Positions 1 to 13,500 of a stretch of 64,000 bases of DNA are shown one piece after another. The stretch comes from Apostichopus japonicus (Eukaryota; Echinodermata; Holothuroidea; Aspidochirotida; Stichopodidae), in assembly GCF_037975245.1 (NCBI RefSeq), contig NC_092583.1:12505264-12569263 (forward strand), written 5' to 3'. Positions within the stretch are counted from its first letter, which is position 1; every line of letters begins with the position of its first letter. Under the pieces are notes generated by a model that saw nothing but the letters and a program-made list of their open reading frames with translations, ran no database searches and was not told the DNA's origin. The translations under genes and the position numbers were made by a program.

Positions 1-80
1 GTGTGACAGCAAAACAAAAAACAGTAAACATAGTGCAAGACAAAAAATGCAAGCAAACATGGGCAACATTGAACAATTAA

Positions 81-301
81 TTAAACAGTTTTCATCAGAT
101 GAGTCTTGAGAGAGCTTTTAAAGAAGAAAGAGGTGGACTTTGTTTTACATGTTCTGGAAGGCTGTTCCACAGAGAAGGGGCAGCAGCAGCAAAAGCTCTT
201 TTGCCCCATGATTGATTTGAGCAATTTTCACACAGAAGTAATTTATTGTGTGATCTCATGAAACTGCAATTTGCGTGATATGGTTGCAGAAATTCTGACA
301 A
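81..301 (-). pseudogene. Decayed LINE reverse-transcriptase C-terminal fragment
   Basis: The minus strand encodes the typical C-terminal end of a non-LTR retrotransposon ORF2, with the hallmark block AAPSLWNSLPEHV preceded by a GKRAF-type motif. The usual ending (FKSSLKTHLMKTV and then stop) is present but in the other frame, so a one-base frameshift lies near position 110-130. Only about 220 bp remain, with no catalytic domain. This is an inactive 3' fragment of a CR1/L2/RTE-like element; I cannot name the clade. Confidence 0.7.
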
Positions 302-1503
302 GTCACTACAAAATATTTACAGGTATTTACTCAATGATTGAATTAAATCCATATTTCACTAAGGTAGTGACAGTTTTCATGTTTTGCTTTTTTCTTACAG
401 CAGATGAAATATTCTCATAGAGTGATTATATGGATTATGAAAATAACTTTGAAATCTGCTAACAATTTTGGCCTTGTCATTTTCTGTCAAATATAAATGT
501 TAATTAGAATAAAAACAAAAGAAGGCAAAGGCAAGGAGGACAGGGACATTTGTTAATTATGTGGAGCTATTATGAAAAGTAATTATGGTAAATATGTCTC
601 TTGTAAACTAGCTCTGTGTAGGTTTTCTTGTTTTTTGGCTACTTTATAATAATCTTCCAGATAATTATTGAGCAAAATTAGATTGCATTTGACTAAAGTA
701 AAAACACACTTGACAATTTTATAGAATATATAGAGGACAAATAATGATTCTGTTTAATTTCAAAGAGTTGATGTTGTCCAGACACATTTCCATAGTAGTC
801 ATTTTCACATTTGAAGAGAAAGTCACTGATTGCAATAATGTTTTTTTTTTTTTCTTTTCTGTATTATTTGACATAACACTTTATCTATAGTCAAATTTAT
901 GAACTACAAACTCATTGGTCTCATCTATCAAGTTTTATGCATAATTTAACAAAATAAACTAAGCAAAAAGGAAAGCTGTTATTATCCATGGTGATGTCTT
1001 AGTCGATCCACAAACCCCCAAGACCTCAAGTTTTTTTCATCTCTCAAGACAAGTTATAATGTGTCAAGTTGCATTGCCTCAAGAAGTACGGTATTGCATG
1101 ATACTACATGTGATGCAGTATATCTCGGGTTAGGGTTAACCCTTGGGGTTAACCCGGCCTAACCATAGGGCTTCCCCGGTCCACAAGATACGTCATTCAT
1201 TGAGCTGTATCATACATGATGACATTGCTTGACATATTAAACTGTGTACAAAATGGTTCTCTTGAGAAATACTGTCACGTGAGGACTGGCTGCACAAATA
1301 AACCTATAACTGAATATTCATAAGAAAGCACAAAGATAGCATCTCATTATTACAGTTAGGCTAAACTGGTAGAATATATCCTACAGAAAGTGCATTTCTA
1401 GACACAAAAGAACACACACTTTCTAAACGTTTGAGACAAAAACAGGTACAGTACCTGTTGTATCAAAATGATTTTTATTACTTAAATTTAATATATTTCT
1501 TAC
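302..1503. other. No gene recognised; downstream part of the TMEM145-like locus
   Basis: AT-rich sequence with no exon I can support. The minus-strand gene ending at 1504 has no stop codon in its last readable exon, so a terminal exon may lie here or beyond the window. A short palindromic, telomere-like sequence sits at 1126-1156. Confidence 0.4.
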
Positions 1504-1551
1504 CATCTTCAGGATTTTTCTTTTTCTGTCTCTCTTTGCTTTCGCTTCATC
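1504..1551 (-). CDS. TMEM145-like gene, last readable exon (exon 39)
   Basis: A 48-bp exon encoding DEAKAKRDRKRKILKM. It has a good acceptor (pyrimidine run ending TTTTGAAG on the minus strand) and a GTAAGA donor, and it is very basic. There is no stop codon, so at least one more exon follows. Confidence 0.65.
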
Positions 1552-4500
1552 CTTCAAAACAAAGTTAAAGAAAATCAGTTGTTATTTTTGTTGAATTTAC
1601 CACAATTTTGAAAGAGAGGCCAGTACATGTTATAAGTTGTTTGTTTAGTCGACCCAATAATGATGAAATTACGCACAAATTTTTAAAGGTTTCTCAAAGC
1701 CAAATTAAACATTACACCAACTCCATAAGCAGGAACAGCCAAATGGTTAACAGCTATGATCTCTTTAATAGTCACTATATCAAGTGGTATCCAATTATTT
1801 GTGAACAGGAAAGTGGCCTAATTTATTAAGTGACACAAATTTACAACAAAACTGAAAATGCATCTATATAACGTTTAATTTTAGATACTTCCAATTAAAT
1901 CTCATTACTTTTTCAGTATTAAGTATTTAAGATGATTTCAGAGGTGACTCAGGTCTTTCCAAAGGTGATGGCAGAAGAGGGATGAAGACATTACAGATTT
2001 AGAGGAAGAGGATGAGAAGGAGGGGAGGTGGGGAGGAGGGGAGGAGGGGAGGAGGGCGAGATACTAAAAGTTTGGCAAATTCACTAACCATGGCCGGCGC
2101 TTGTTCGATTACATCCTCGATAGTAAGTTCCGAACTCGGGTTCTTGTGAGTTTTCTTTCTTCGCTGAAGTTTAAGAAGGAAAGCAACATTAATTTTAATT
2201 AAATTAAAAGAGTAACTTTTAAATTCATAAATTTGGTGATGAATAATACTTTTATAAATAATATAGTAATTGTTAAATATCTCACCACTGACGGTTTAGT
2301 AATTAAACAAAGAAAATCATTTTGAGGAGTGTATACATCGCAAACAAATGGGTGATGAAACTGGAATTAAAGGAACTTTAAATGAAATAAGTCTGAATAT
2401 CTCACCACAGATGGTTGAGCACATGCTGCAGTTTCTGGATAGACCTCAGAAGCAGTTGGTCCACAATGTTTTCCTTGCTTCTGAGACTGAAAATGAAAAA
2501 TGGAATAATATCAAGTTTGACTTCAAATTTGGTGTAATGATCTACTACAAAAGATGAAGTAGTATAAAATAAATTCACATTGTAAGTTTTTTTTCTTCCT
2601 GAGAGCTGAATTTCTGTTGAAATTTGGAATAATCTCTCAACTCTCAGAGGAAGGAGAGGTGATATAGATATGACATGTTTCCTCCAACCAAATCCAATCA
2701 GGAATGATGCCATTACAGACCAAACTTTAGATGTTTCAGAATAAAATAAATGGCACATTACATTGACTATTGGACACAATTATGAACTGGTCTAACAGAT
2801 GCATAAATAATCAATATTGATAGTCAAATAACTGCCACTACTTGCATCTATCTGTGTGATAATTGAGATTTCAATAACAACTCTGACATGGAAATATTTG
2901 CCAGCATCCAATGTACCACTCGTCTTAAAATACGAACAGAATATAAAAGTCAGAGGGCTTAGCACGATATACTTCAGAGGCTACTTATTGAGATGAAGAC
3001 AGATTAAGGAAACATGACGAAGAGAGACAGATGGCAGGACAATTTAATTGGGCAAAATGATAGAGGCAAAAAATACAGACACAACAAAGGAGAGGTGAGA
3101 TGAAAGGTAAGTAAGCTGAAAGTGTTTAAGGAATAGTCAGGATGGAACCATAATACTTGACAAGTTTAATTCATGGTTCTGGTTATTGTGGATATCTAAG
3201 ATCATTTCATCTGTATAGGCTTCTACTATATTAAATAGTGCAGTAGTATAATGGTCTGATGTTTAAGTTTGAATCATTGTGCCAGAAACTTATAAGAAGC
3301 TTTGTTGTGTGTTTGAAGTTTATAACATACGTTAGTCTGCTGCTGCTGTCGTTTGTTCTCTACCAGTGCGCTGGTCACTGAATGCTTGCGGTGTTTTGAT
3401 CTTCTCTGAGATTGACAAATAAGACATGGATGATAGAATTAGTGACAAACTTTCATAAATAAAATAGCACTCATTTTTTTACCTACAAATTATGAGAATA
3501 TTTAAGCCAGTACCTGTATCTTAATTATTATTATTACAGCATTCAAACTGTGTATTAAAGAGACATAGAATATCTAAAACCTGAAAGAACAGACCTTGCT
3601 GGGGAGATTTTAACAGTCACATTAAAACTTACCCTTATTATGAAATTAGCTTGCTTGTAATGTTTCTTTTAATGTGTATCTCAATGCTTAGATTTATAAT
3701 AATCAGTAATGGTATTCTCACCACCGGCTCTTGTTCAATCACATCCTCGATACTGAGCTCAGAACTCGGGATCTTACGACTTTTCTGTCTTGTCTGATAT
3801 GAAAAAATAAATGAGAACAAATTTGAGTAATTAAACAAAGAAAATCGTTTCCAGGAGAACATACATCGCAAAACAAATGGGTGATGAAACTGGAATTAAA
3901 TGAAGTTTAAATTAAATGAAGTTTAATTTAAATGAACTTTAATTTAAATAAAATTTAAATGAAATAAGTCTGAATATCTCACCACCAATGGTTGAGCACA
4001 TGCTGCAGATTCTGGATAGACCTCAGAAGCAGTTGGTCCACAATGTTTTCCTTGCTTCTGAATCTGGAAAATAAATTCCAATTCCATATTTAAAAATCAC
4101 AATTTTTAGTTTGACAAGTATTTGCTGCTAAATTTACAAAATGGCATAGAATATGACTTCATAAGATTAAAACTAATTTAAAACTTGCTTTCATTCCGAT
4201 TATATAACATCATGAACATACATCATTTTTGTGAATCATGTGACTATCAAATATAACAATACGGTGCAAAAGGTTTGCAGTAACCCATCTTGTTCACTTT
4301 CAGACGTTGCAAACTTTGTATGCCCTATTCAGTCCATAACCTCCATCACTCTCACTAGCTCTCTATCTCACTCTGTTTTCTATGCCCCTCTGTACAACCT
4401 ATTCAACTCCAACATCCCTTTCATCTCCAACTTCCTTTCATCTCACTGCCATTCTTCCATCTTATTTATTCCTCAATGTTCTAATTTCACCAGTCTGCCT

Positions 4501-7500
4501 CTGATGAAGATCCTTGTATGACTGTAACATATCATGCCCTCTTAACAGAACAGTAACATGTTTGGGGGGGGGTATAAATAACTTTATACTCAAAAGGACA
4601 CATACCAGTAAGATATGATCTTGTGTTGGTCAAGATCCGATTGCTAATGAGAATGAACTTACCACACCACTCTGCTGATCGTGTTCATTCTCAACCATTA
4701 CACTCGTCATTGAGGTCTTGCTGTGTTTAGATCTCCTCTCAGACTGCAAAGTAAATCACAGATTTTATTTACATATCCCAACATGCTGACATTCTTTATT
4801 AACCAGTTACATATACAGTTTTAAAATCTAATGAAAGAAATTATTTTCATCCAATGTTAGTATAATAAAACTGGAGCAAATTTTTTCTCCAGATACCTCA
4901 GATATGTCATGTGAAAGTTTGCATTACATATATGTGACATAATATTCATCATATGTAAATTTTCCCCCTCAGTAAAGGATGAAGTATAGAATACCGATAT
5001 GTACGCCTACCACCTTGATCGGGAATAAAATTACCTCAAAACTGGTCCTCAAAACTAGTAAATAATGCAACACATGACCAAGTCAATAAATAGCAACCCC
5101 CTGTATTAAACAATCAATCCTTTATTTATATCATCAAAGTTTTATAAAACAACACTGTTTTAAAAAATTCATTCCTTAAAATGCAAGGCAGCTTTCTTAT
5201 TCAAATAAAGTTATAAAACCATTATTGACATTTTAAGTCTATAGCTTGTGGGTTCTTATCACTTTTGTATGCTTAAACTCACTGAAATTGGCTTATTTTT
5301 TAATTTTTTTCATTCTCTCAAACCTATTTACACATAGGTGTTTTGAACATATTTAATCTGGGAAATGCATAAACTGAATAATAATCATAAATAATAATAA
5401 TCATAAATTACACTTATATAGTGCTTAATACAGCCTTTTAAAAATGCTTTACAAAGTAGGAAAGAGACAAAGGAAACCAAGGGGAAAAAAAGAAAGAAAA
5501 AAAAGAAACTAGGAATCAAACAGAAATGTTTTAAGTTGTCTCTTGAAAATACAAAGGGAGGAAGAGTCACAAATTCTGTTTCATCTCGCCAGGTTGCTCT
5601 CAACCTGATCGCTTCACAAAGAGCAAACTTACGTGACGTTTCTGTTCTCCTTCTTCAGCGATTGCATAGCGGTCTCGGTGTCTGGACCTCCTCTGGAAGG
5701 CAGTAAGTTTATAGTAGATTAATTAATCAGTCAGATAAGCAACATTTGTTTGAGAGAAACTTAATGTCATCAAACACTTCATAAGTTCATAGCTATAACT
5801 ATTCCTAAAAATTCAGGCTATTTAATGGCTCAGTGTAAGTAAATTTCCTTTTTGTCAGTAGAATAAGAGGGCACTTGTATTTTTCATGCCAGTTGACTAA
5901 AAGAATGTATAAACCTCAAAATCAATACAGATGTTTGGAGGTGGTAACTTGATTTTAGCAAATAAATTATTTAAGTAATTATAGTTCTTTAGCAAGTGGA
6001 TTATAGAATTGTGAAGATATAGGCCTAGTAACATTTGCCCTAAAAAAGTCTTTGTGAAAGAAATGTTCCTGCAAATAACAACAAATCCTACACCCCCCCC
6101 CTCCACAGGCCTTGCAAATACAAACAAGAAGAGACCCTGGCTGCTTTGGTGGGTGGCAGGGGAGGGGATGAGGGGCAGGGGAGGGGATGAGGGGCAGGGG
6201 AGGGGATGAAGGGCAGGGAGGGGTGAGGGGCAGGGTTGGGGGAGATAGGTAAGACTAAAACTTTTAATTTAATACCACCATGGTCCTGGAGGATCTACAC
6301 CACCCCATAACTTTTTTTTCTGATGGGGTGTAAAAGGTACAGCTTTTTAACATAAATTTCATATCATAATAGTTATTTACTAACCAGTGGTTGCTGATTT
6401 ACTTCATCCTCAACTTCATAGTAAGAAGACGATTTCTGATGTTTCTTAGTCTTCCTCTCAGTCTAGAAAAATAGTAATGATAAAATAAGAACAAAAACTT
6501 AAGTCTACCTGTTCATACATTCATATTTTACTTTTCTAGCAACAATGCTGTAATAAATTATAATCATAACTTTTTGAAACAATAAAAAACGAAAAACATA
6601 AATCTTACTGTGGTTTTCTCTTCATCAGCAACTTGGTCCTGTTTGTTCTGGACCCCTGAATCGGTCATGTCCACACGCTGTAAGATATAAGTTTTACATA
6701 GAGTTAAATCTTCTATAATAATAATAATAATACTAATTATTTTTATTATTTCACGATGCTGAGCAGTTGCATGTGCATGTTGGAGAAGCTGGATGGCTCG
6801 TTTCATATCATTTCATTTATTTATTTGTTTCTTCACAACTTTACAAGAGAAAAACAAAGAATATATACAAATGAATTACAAGCTGTGAAAGGAATTAGCA
6901 CTGCATCAAAAAAAACCCTGGTGGACTTGACTTGATACTTCACATCAGGCAGCTACACAATTTAATCTACAGTGTTAGATCCTTTTGAAGTTCTTAAACA
7001 ATTTGGAAGACAATTTCAGCTAGGAAAACCATGGATTTCTTCTGGATGAAGAACCCATCTTACTTTTGTCGGCCAGGGCTTGAACCCCCGACCTCCCGGA
7101 TGCTACATATTAGTCACCTTCAAAAGGACTATTATCTAATAATCTTTCAGAATCAAATGTGTCCATAAACGAAAGATTATATTATTCTATCTTACAATTT
7201 TAAGCTATCTTATTGTAATTTTTTGGGTATAAGTTCATTATTCATAATTTCTTTACTAATTATAGCTTTCATAATTTAAAGTCTTTGACAATCTTAAAAA
7301 CAATTTTCTATAAAATTTGATATAAATTTTGGTGCTTTTTCAATGTCAGAGTTCTTCTTTCAGATAAAATATAAAATGCAGTGACAGGGTAGGATACTTT
7401 TATCATTGCTATATACAGGCTACTGCACTGCTGCACAGATTAATATTTAGCTGAAAATACCATGCAGCTCATGAATATGCATTGACATCGCCACAAGGTC

Positions 7501-10500
7501 AAACTGACGGTGTCCCTCAAGTTAATTCCTAGTGATAAACTTGCCCATCATGAATTTGAAAGGACCGAAAGAAACTCACCGTAACCGAAGGGCGGCGACG
7601 ATCACTGGCAGAAGTTTCGCGATGTTTTGTCCTTCTACGCTCCTGATTGTTAAAGTAAACAAGATGCGATAAGAATCAACACAGAAAAAAAACAACTAGT
7701 TTCAATAACGATACAAAATTCAAACTAAGTCGTTTAAATAGAAAAATGACTTCAACTTTCAAGTAAACCATTCCTGAAGTCTTTACAGGTATACTCTTGA
7801 TATATCACTTAACTGTCATACATCAAGAGAGTGCGCGAGCACAGATTTGGTAAAATATTTTTTTTCCATTTTTCAAATAATTTAATTTTAAGTATCGTTT
7901 GATTTTACAGGCTGGACTACCCAACTGTGATATATCTAGAAAGTGCAAACCCAGATTTTGCAAAAATGTTACATTTTTTATAATAATTTTTTTAAGAGTA
8001 TCATTTAAATTTTCAAAGCAGCCAAACATACCTGTCGTTCCCTTTGTCGGCCTCGTTCCATTTCATAAGGTCCGACTGATTCAGCATCATCAATTGTTTT
8101 ATTATCTAGCTGAAATGAGTCATCATTTTGAAGCTGCATGGGAAAAATAAAGTAAAAAATCAAGAATGATGAAAAATACTAGAAAATCTCTACAATTAAT
8201 CTTGCAGGACTGTGTGCTAGCGTAATATCATTGGCTTACATGAAATTGGAGAGAAATTTGATTTTTGAGATTAACAATGTAATAATTAAGTTGTACACTA
8301 TACATAGTCGAGTCAAGTCTGCTTAAAGTTTAACAGCCCGTCTTTTATTGCCAACCATGGTTACTTATCTATTTTAAATCGATCTATAGACCCATAATGT
8401 CGGAGAAAAATTCACAAGAATGAAACCTTTTGGAAGATGACCTTCTCTGACAACATCTGGAGTTGCTTTATAGTATGCTAAAAGGTGCAGATTTCTGAGG
8501 CACAGGGAGGAAGGTAGGGGGGAAGTAGGATGTACCCCTTTTTCGACGGCACACAAAGTTGAAAAGTAGGACAACCGCCGTATAAAAGTTTAATTTTTTC
8601 CAGGAACGTATGATGGGAAACAGTTTTGAATTCCCCACTGCCACACCCCTCCTAAAGAGTGTTGTGGACACCGCCCATGACATTTATGTCTATCGTATGT
8701 GATTGATGGCCAAGAGGCCGACTTACTTTAGACTTCACCCACCCTCTGCTCCTCTGATGGGCCACTGCAGAAGTGATTGGTAAACAGGTCTCTTCTAGAT
8801 CTTCGACTTCCATAACTTCTTCTGCATTCTTGTGTTATATTTATGAAATAGATCATTGCAAAGTTTTGGTGAAAAGTTTCAATGTGTACAGTTTATTGCT
8901 TAGTTCTGTGTTAAGAGAAATTCTGCTTGGTAGAAAGTCTAAGATCACTATGGCAACACTATATTTAACAACATGATATGGTGAGTATTAAATGTCAGTT
9001 TGGATTAAAAACCTTTTTCACAAAGCCTTATACAAATGGAGCAAAAACATTGTCACTTTTTATTTAAATTTAGAATAATTCCAGGTGCGAGATAAATATT
9101 ATTTCAAAAATTCATTTAAATGAATAATTTATGCAAATTGCAAACAGCTTTTATAATTGGTATCAAGAGAGGTTCACTCTGGTTGCAGTTTTTTTTTGCA
9201 TCAATAATTACAAATTTTGTGAGAAAAAAAAAGCTTTATCAAAGAAAAAATTGAAAAGATACCAACCACAGTCTCTGCGAAAGTTCGGTCAGTACTTGGC
9301 AAACAGATCTCTTCTGAATCCTTAACTTTCTTTGCCTCTTCGACTGCCCTCTTGCTCTAAAAAATAATTTTTAGTATTTTAAATATTTCATTTTCATTAT
9401 TTCATGCAACATTTTTGGTTTCAGTAAGTTTTTTTTGTTGGAGAGAATTAGGTTAACGTTGGAATTTAGTGTTACATTATTTCAAAATATTACTAATTAT
9501 ATTGAACAGTTTTTACATGGAAAATCTAAGTAAGGCAAAATTGATTAAAGACATGCTTTTAATATTGAAAGATAAAAAATGTAAGAGGTTAGGATTTAGG
9601 GCAGAGTACTGCAAAACAAATAAATTAACAAGTTTTATGTCATATCTAAGAGCCATAAGTTTTGTATTGGGTGCCTAATTACCACTAGACGTACATGCAG
9701 TAAATTTTCAATCAAAATATATGACTTGCTTAATTTTTATTAATTACCCTACAAAAGTATTTACTAAAGTTTAAAACTATACTGACCACATGTTCCTTTG
9801 ATTTTCTTCGGTCAGCAGATGAACCATGTCTCCTGTCAGCTTCTGTCCCACCATTAGCACTTTTTCGCTGTAGGTGTGAAAGGGAAGAAATTGATGTATT
9901 CATAACAAGACAAATGTTAACAATTTGTTAAAGCATTCAGTTTATTAAAATGATATCCTTCAATTTAAATAGGATTTTTCTTATTTGCTAGATATGCTTA
10001 AAATGGTCACAAAGTTTCAAAACCATCAAACAAACTTTGAAAAATAAAATTTACAACAGTTTTAGAACATTTTGCATAATTTTCTGACAATCTATGTGGT
10101 CACAATTTTCATGATGACAAACTGAGCCATAGAGTTGTCACAAAATTTTTGTCTACCATCAAACAGGATGCTTTATTTTTGCTTCAGTAAATAATACCCT
10201 TTTAAGTAAGAATTTAAGTCAGTAATTAATCCTACCGCACGTTCTCTTGATCGTCTAGATTGGTCAATGGAAGGAGCGGTGACATTATCTTCACTAATGG
10301 GAACGCTGGTATTGTCAGGAGCAGAGTTGTTGACAGCATCCATGACAAGATCATCATCAGTGGCTCTGATGGTGGTTTGGTGAATGGCAGAGTCACTGGT
10401 CGCTTGTGAATCAACTCTGCCAGCATTCAGGACGGATTGGACTGTCGGGGCACTTGTAAGCTGTAGGAAAGATTACATCACCGTGTAATATTGCAATATT

Positions 10501-13500
10501 ACTTAAAAAGGCGAACTACAAGTATGGAAACTTGTTTTAAGGCGATGACGTTGTCATTGCAATGAATTTGAAACAAGAAAAAGGAGTGGAAACTTTAAGG
10601 AATGTAGTGGACAGTAATACGGTAATACCCAGGATGCTGTGTAGGATCGATACCAATAGAGATGAAGGTAGTTGACAATTAATTAACTCTTCTAGAGGCA
10701 CAGACAGAGCATATTCAAGGGGTTTACTGCAGTGGGAGTGTTACTAATGTATCCTTCATTCACAATTGGTCTTTTCTCTTTCTCTCTCTCTTTCTCTCAA
10801 CTATCAGGTAACTTGGTTTACGGAGAAAAGTGAAGAAGTTTGTCCATTATGGCTTAAGCAATTATTCCATTTCCGTATTAGCAAGGTTTCAAGTTGGTGT
10901 GAACGTTCCTTCATACAGAGCAAACTTATTGAGTATGATCAGTATTTTTACAAGTTTCAATGATCTTGACAGCTGGCAATCTTTGCAAATAATATGACAA
11001 CCATTGTTCACCACCGTTTCCTTTGCTTTTCAACCCAAACAGCATTACATATAACTACATATATATTAATTACCTTGTCTGTAAGAGAATCCTTCCTGGG
11101 TGCTCTTAATTGCAATACAGGGGTGTCTGCTGGCTTTACATAGATCACTCTTCCCTATAAAAACAAATTAAACGATTTCAAATTTATGTATAGTTAAGGG
11201 AAAGTGGCATTCGTAAATTTCAAAGCTCAAGAACAAATGTTACGTATAGTTTAGGACTTAAGAACTATTTCAGAATAGCCATAAAAGAATAAAGTCATAA
11301 AAGGAAAGATATTAATAGACCAAAAACTATGCCTTTTAATAGAAATGATACATTTCAGTACCAGCCTCTTTCATGCAGATTATGATCATGTGATTATGAA
11401 AACGGTGTGTTTAGTGCTGTATCATGACTGCCTTTAAATGACCAGGCACTAAGAATGCTCTTATAGAATGACTTTAGCCAGAATTTGATATGTCATTGTT
11501 CGAGAAAAAAAGAAAACATCTGAGAAGCTGGTAAAGTTTCTCTAGCTATTCTGATTTTCAACATATTCACCTTTTAAATATTCTACATTTATGGAATGCT
11601 CATTTAAAGGCTAAATTTGTGAAGACACTGGCTCCTCCCTGGAGCCTTAACATGTTAATGGTAATCCAGTGTTATATAATAGCCAATAACTTAACCAAAT
11701 GATGTTCTTTTTAATCATTTCTAGTGATCAACAGAGAATTCTTGGATGACATTCAACACCACATGTTCTTAATCATTTGAGACAATAAAAGTCTCTTGTT
11801 TTCTCATTTAGTTTTGTGTTACATCTGAGTAACTGACCTAACGGTCTGTATTGTTAGACTAGGTAGTCCAGCCACTTTTATCGATAAGCCTCAAATGTTT
11901 GCAGTGTCATATCTCACAAATTAAAAGTGGTGTGACCTGGACTGTGTCTGTTAACAGTATACAACATAGTAAAATGATTTTTTTTTCATTTTGCCTAAAG
12001 ATATCTTTTAATAGCCAAAAGTGTTCCATGTGAGATCCCATGACTTTCCCTGACAGGCTTGTCTATTTTTGAAGGAAATGCTAAATGACAACATTTTCAT
12101 TCTGTCTTTTATCCTCCTCCATACCTTGGCAGGTTTTGGTACCAAGTCATACTTTGGTGCAGCTGTTACCTCATCTTTCACCACTTTGGTGACAGTCGGC
12201 AGTTGTTCCTGAAAACAAAACCAAATTCAAAAAGAAAGAAAAGGTTTAGTTATGTACTGGGAAATGGTTTTCTTAAAGACGGTCACTTACTGGTGAGTAA
12301 TCTTTGATGAACTGAAGAGACACAACATACGAAAACGAATAGGAAATTACCTTGAACTACAAAATTGCCTCAAGACAGATCTAATTCTTACTTTTCCATT
12401 TGTTTCACAAGAAATATAGTCCCTCTGGAGGAAATCATAAAATTACCTGCTTTTTAGATGGTGGGCAAGATTTTCTTGATTTGACTGCTTGCTTTGGTAG
12501 CTCAAAGAAGATGTTCTAACAAAAATATAATAAAAACATGAATAAACATGAGAAATCATGAACTTTACCAAATTTGAAGGAAATTCAACAATGATGGGTT
12601 TTTTTTTAATCAGAATAGGTTCTAAATTTTACCTTAAAGGTTGATTGGAATTGACGGATGGGTGAGGCTTGATCGCAGTCCTCTCCTGAGTTGTCATCAG
12701 ACTAGAGTGAGAATAAAAGACAATAATTCAGTTGCAGAAAATGGGATCTTAACTCCTCAAAACTGACCAATCTATATATTTCTAGCATTTGTTATAGTAA
12801 ATTAATTACTCACTTGCAGTGAGAATGGAAAGCATTCTATGCCTCTGAAGGTTTGGCTAAAAGTTACCATAAAAAGGTTAAAGTTCACTTCTTGGGCACT
12901 ACAGTGTGCCAAATCTAAGTGTCCCCAGGGGGACCTCCCATAGAATGCAGCCACAAATTGGCACACACAACTCTATTTTTACAAGTTACCTCTCAAGTCC
13001 TCATCTATACACCTGGGAGAAGAGAGGCAATGGAGATTAAGTGCCTTGCCCAATGACAAAATGCCATGATCTGGCCAGGACTTGAACCTACAATTCTTAG
13101 ATCACCCACATAACCTCCCTAGCTCATTTTCTGACATAGGTGGTGGGAGACTGGGGGGGGGGGAGCTTTACTTGGCATATGCTATCATTTGTATGTATGT
13201 ATGCAGTTTAGATCCTCCTGGCAGGAACTCGCGAAGAAGCCATCATTGGCTTATCAAAGCCGCAAGCTGACCGAAGTCAGTCTCTTAGATTTATATTTAA
13301 CGTCCATTATTATGAATTGTCAATAACTCTGTAACTGGACGACATACATTAATCTTGGAGTGACTCGGACTCAGGACCTTATGATTGAAAGGCAACGGCG
13401 TTAACCACTGAGCTAACACTCCTAACACTCAACTCGTTTGCATCCTGTATACCTGTTATATGGAATAACAAACGAAAGAGCTAACCCTGTGTATGATCTG

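Noticed and set aside
9267-9350. Reading this exon in the frame that gives SRRGKES then stop, as a possible C-terminus
   Set aside because: The paralogous exon at 8727 shares the EE[IT]CLP frame, and phase-0 continuity with both neighbours supports the open frame.
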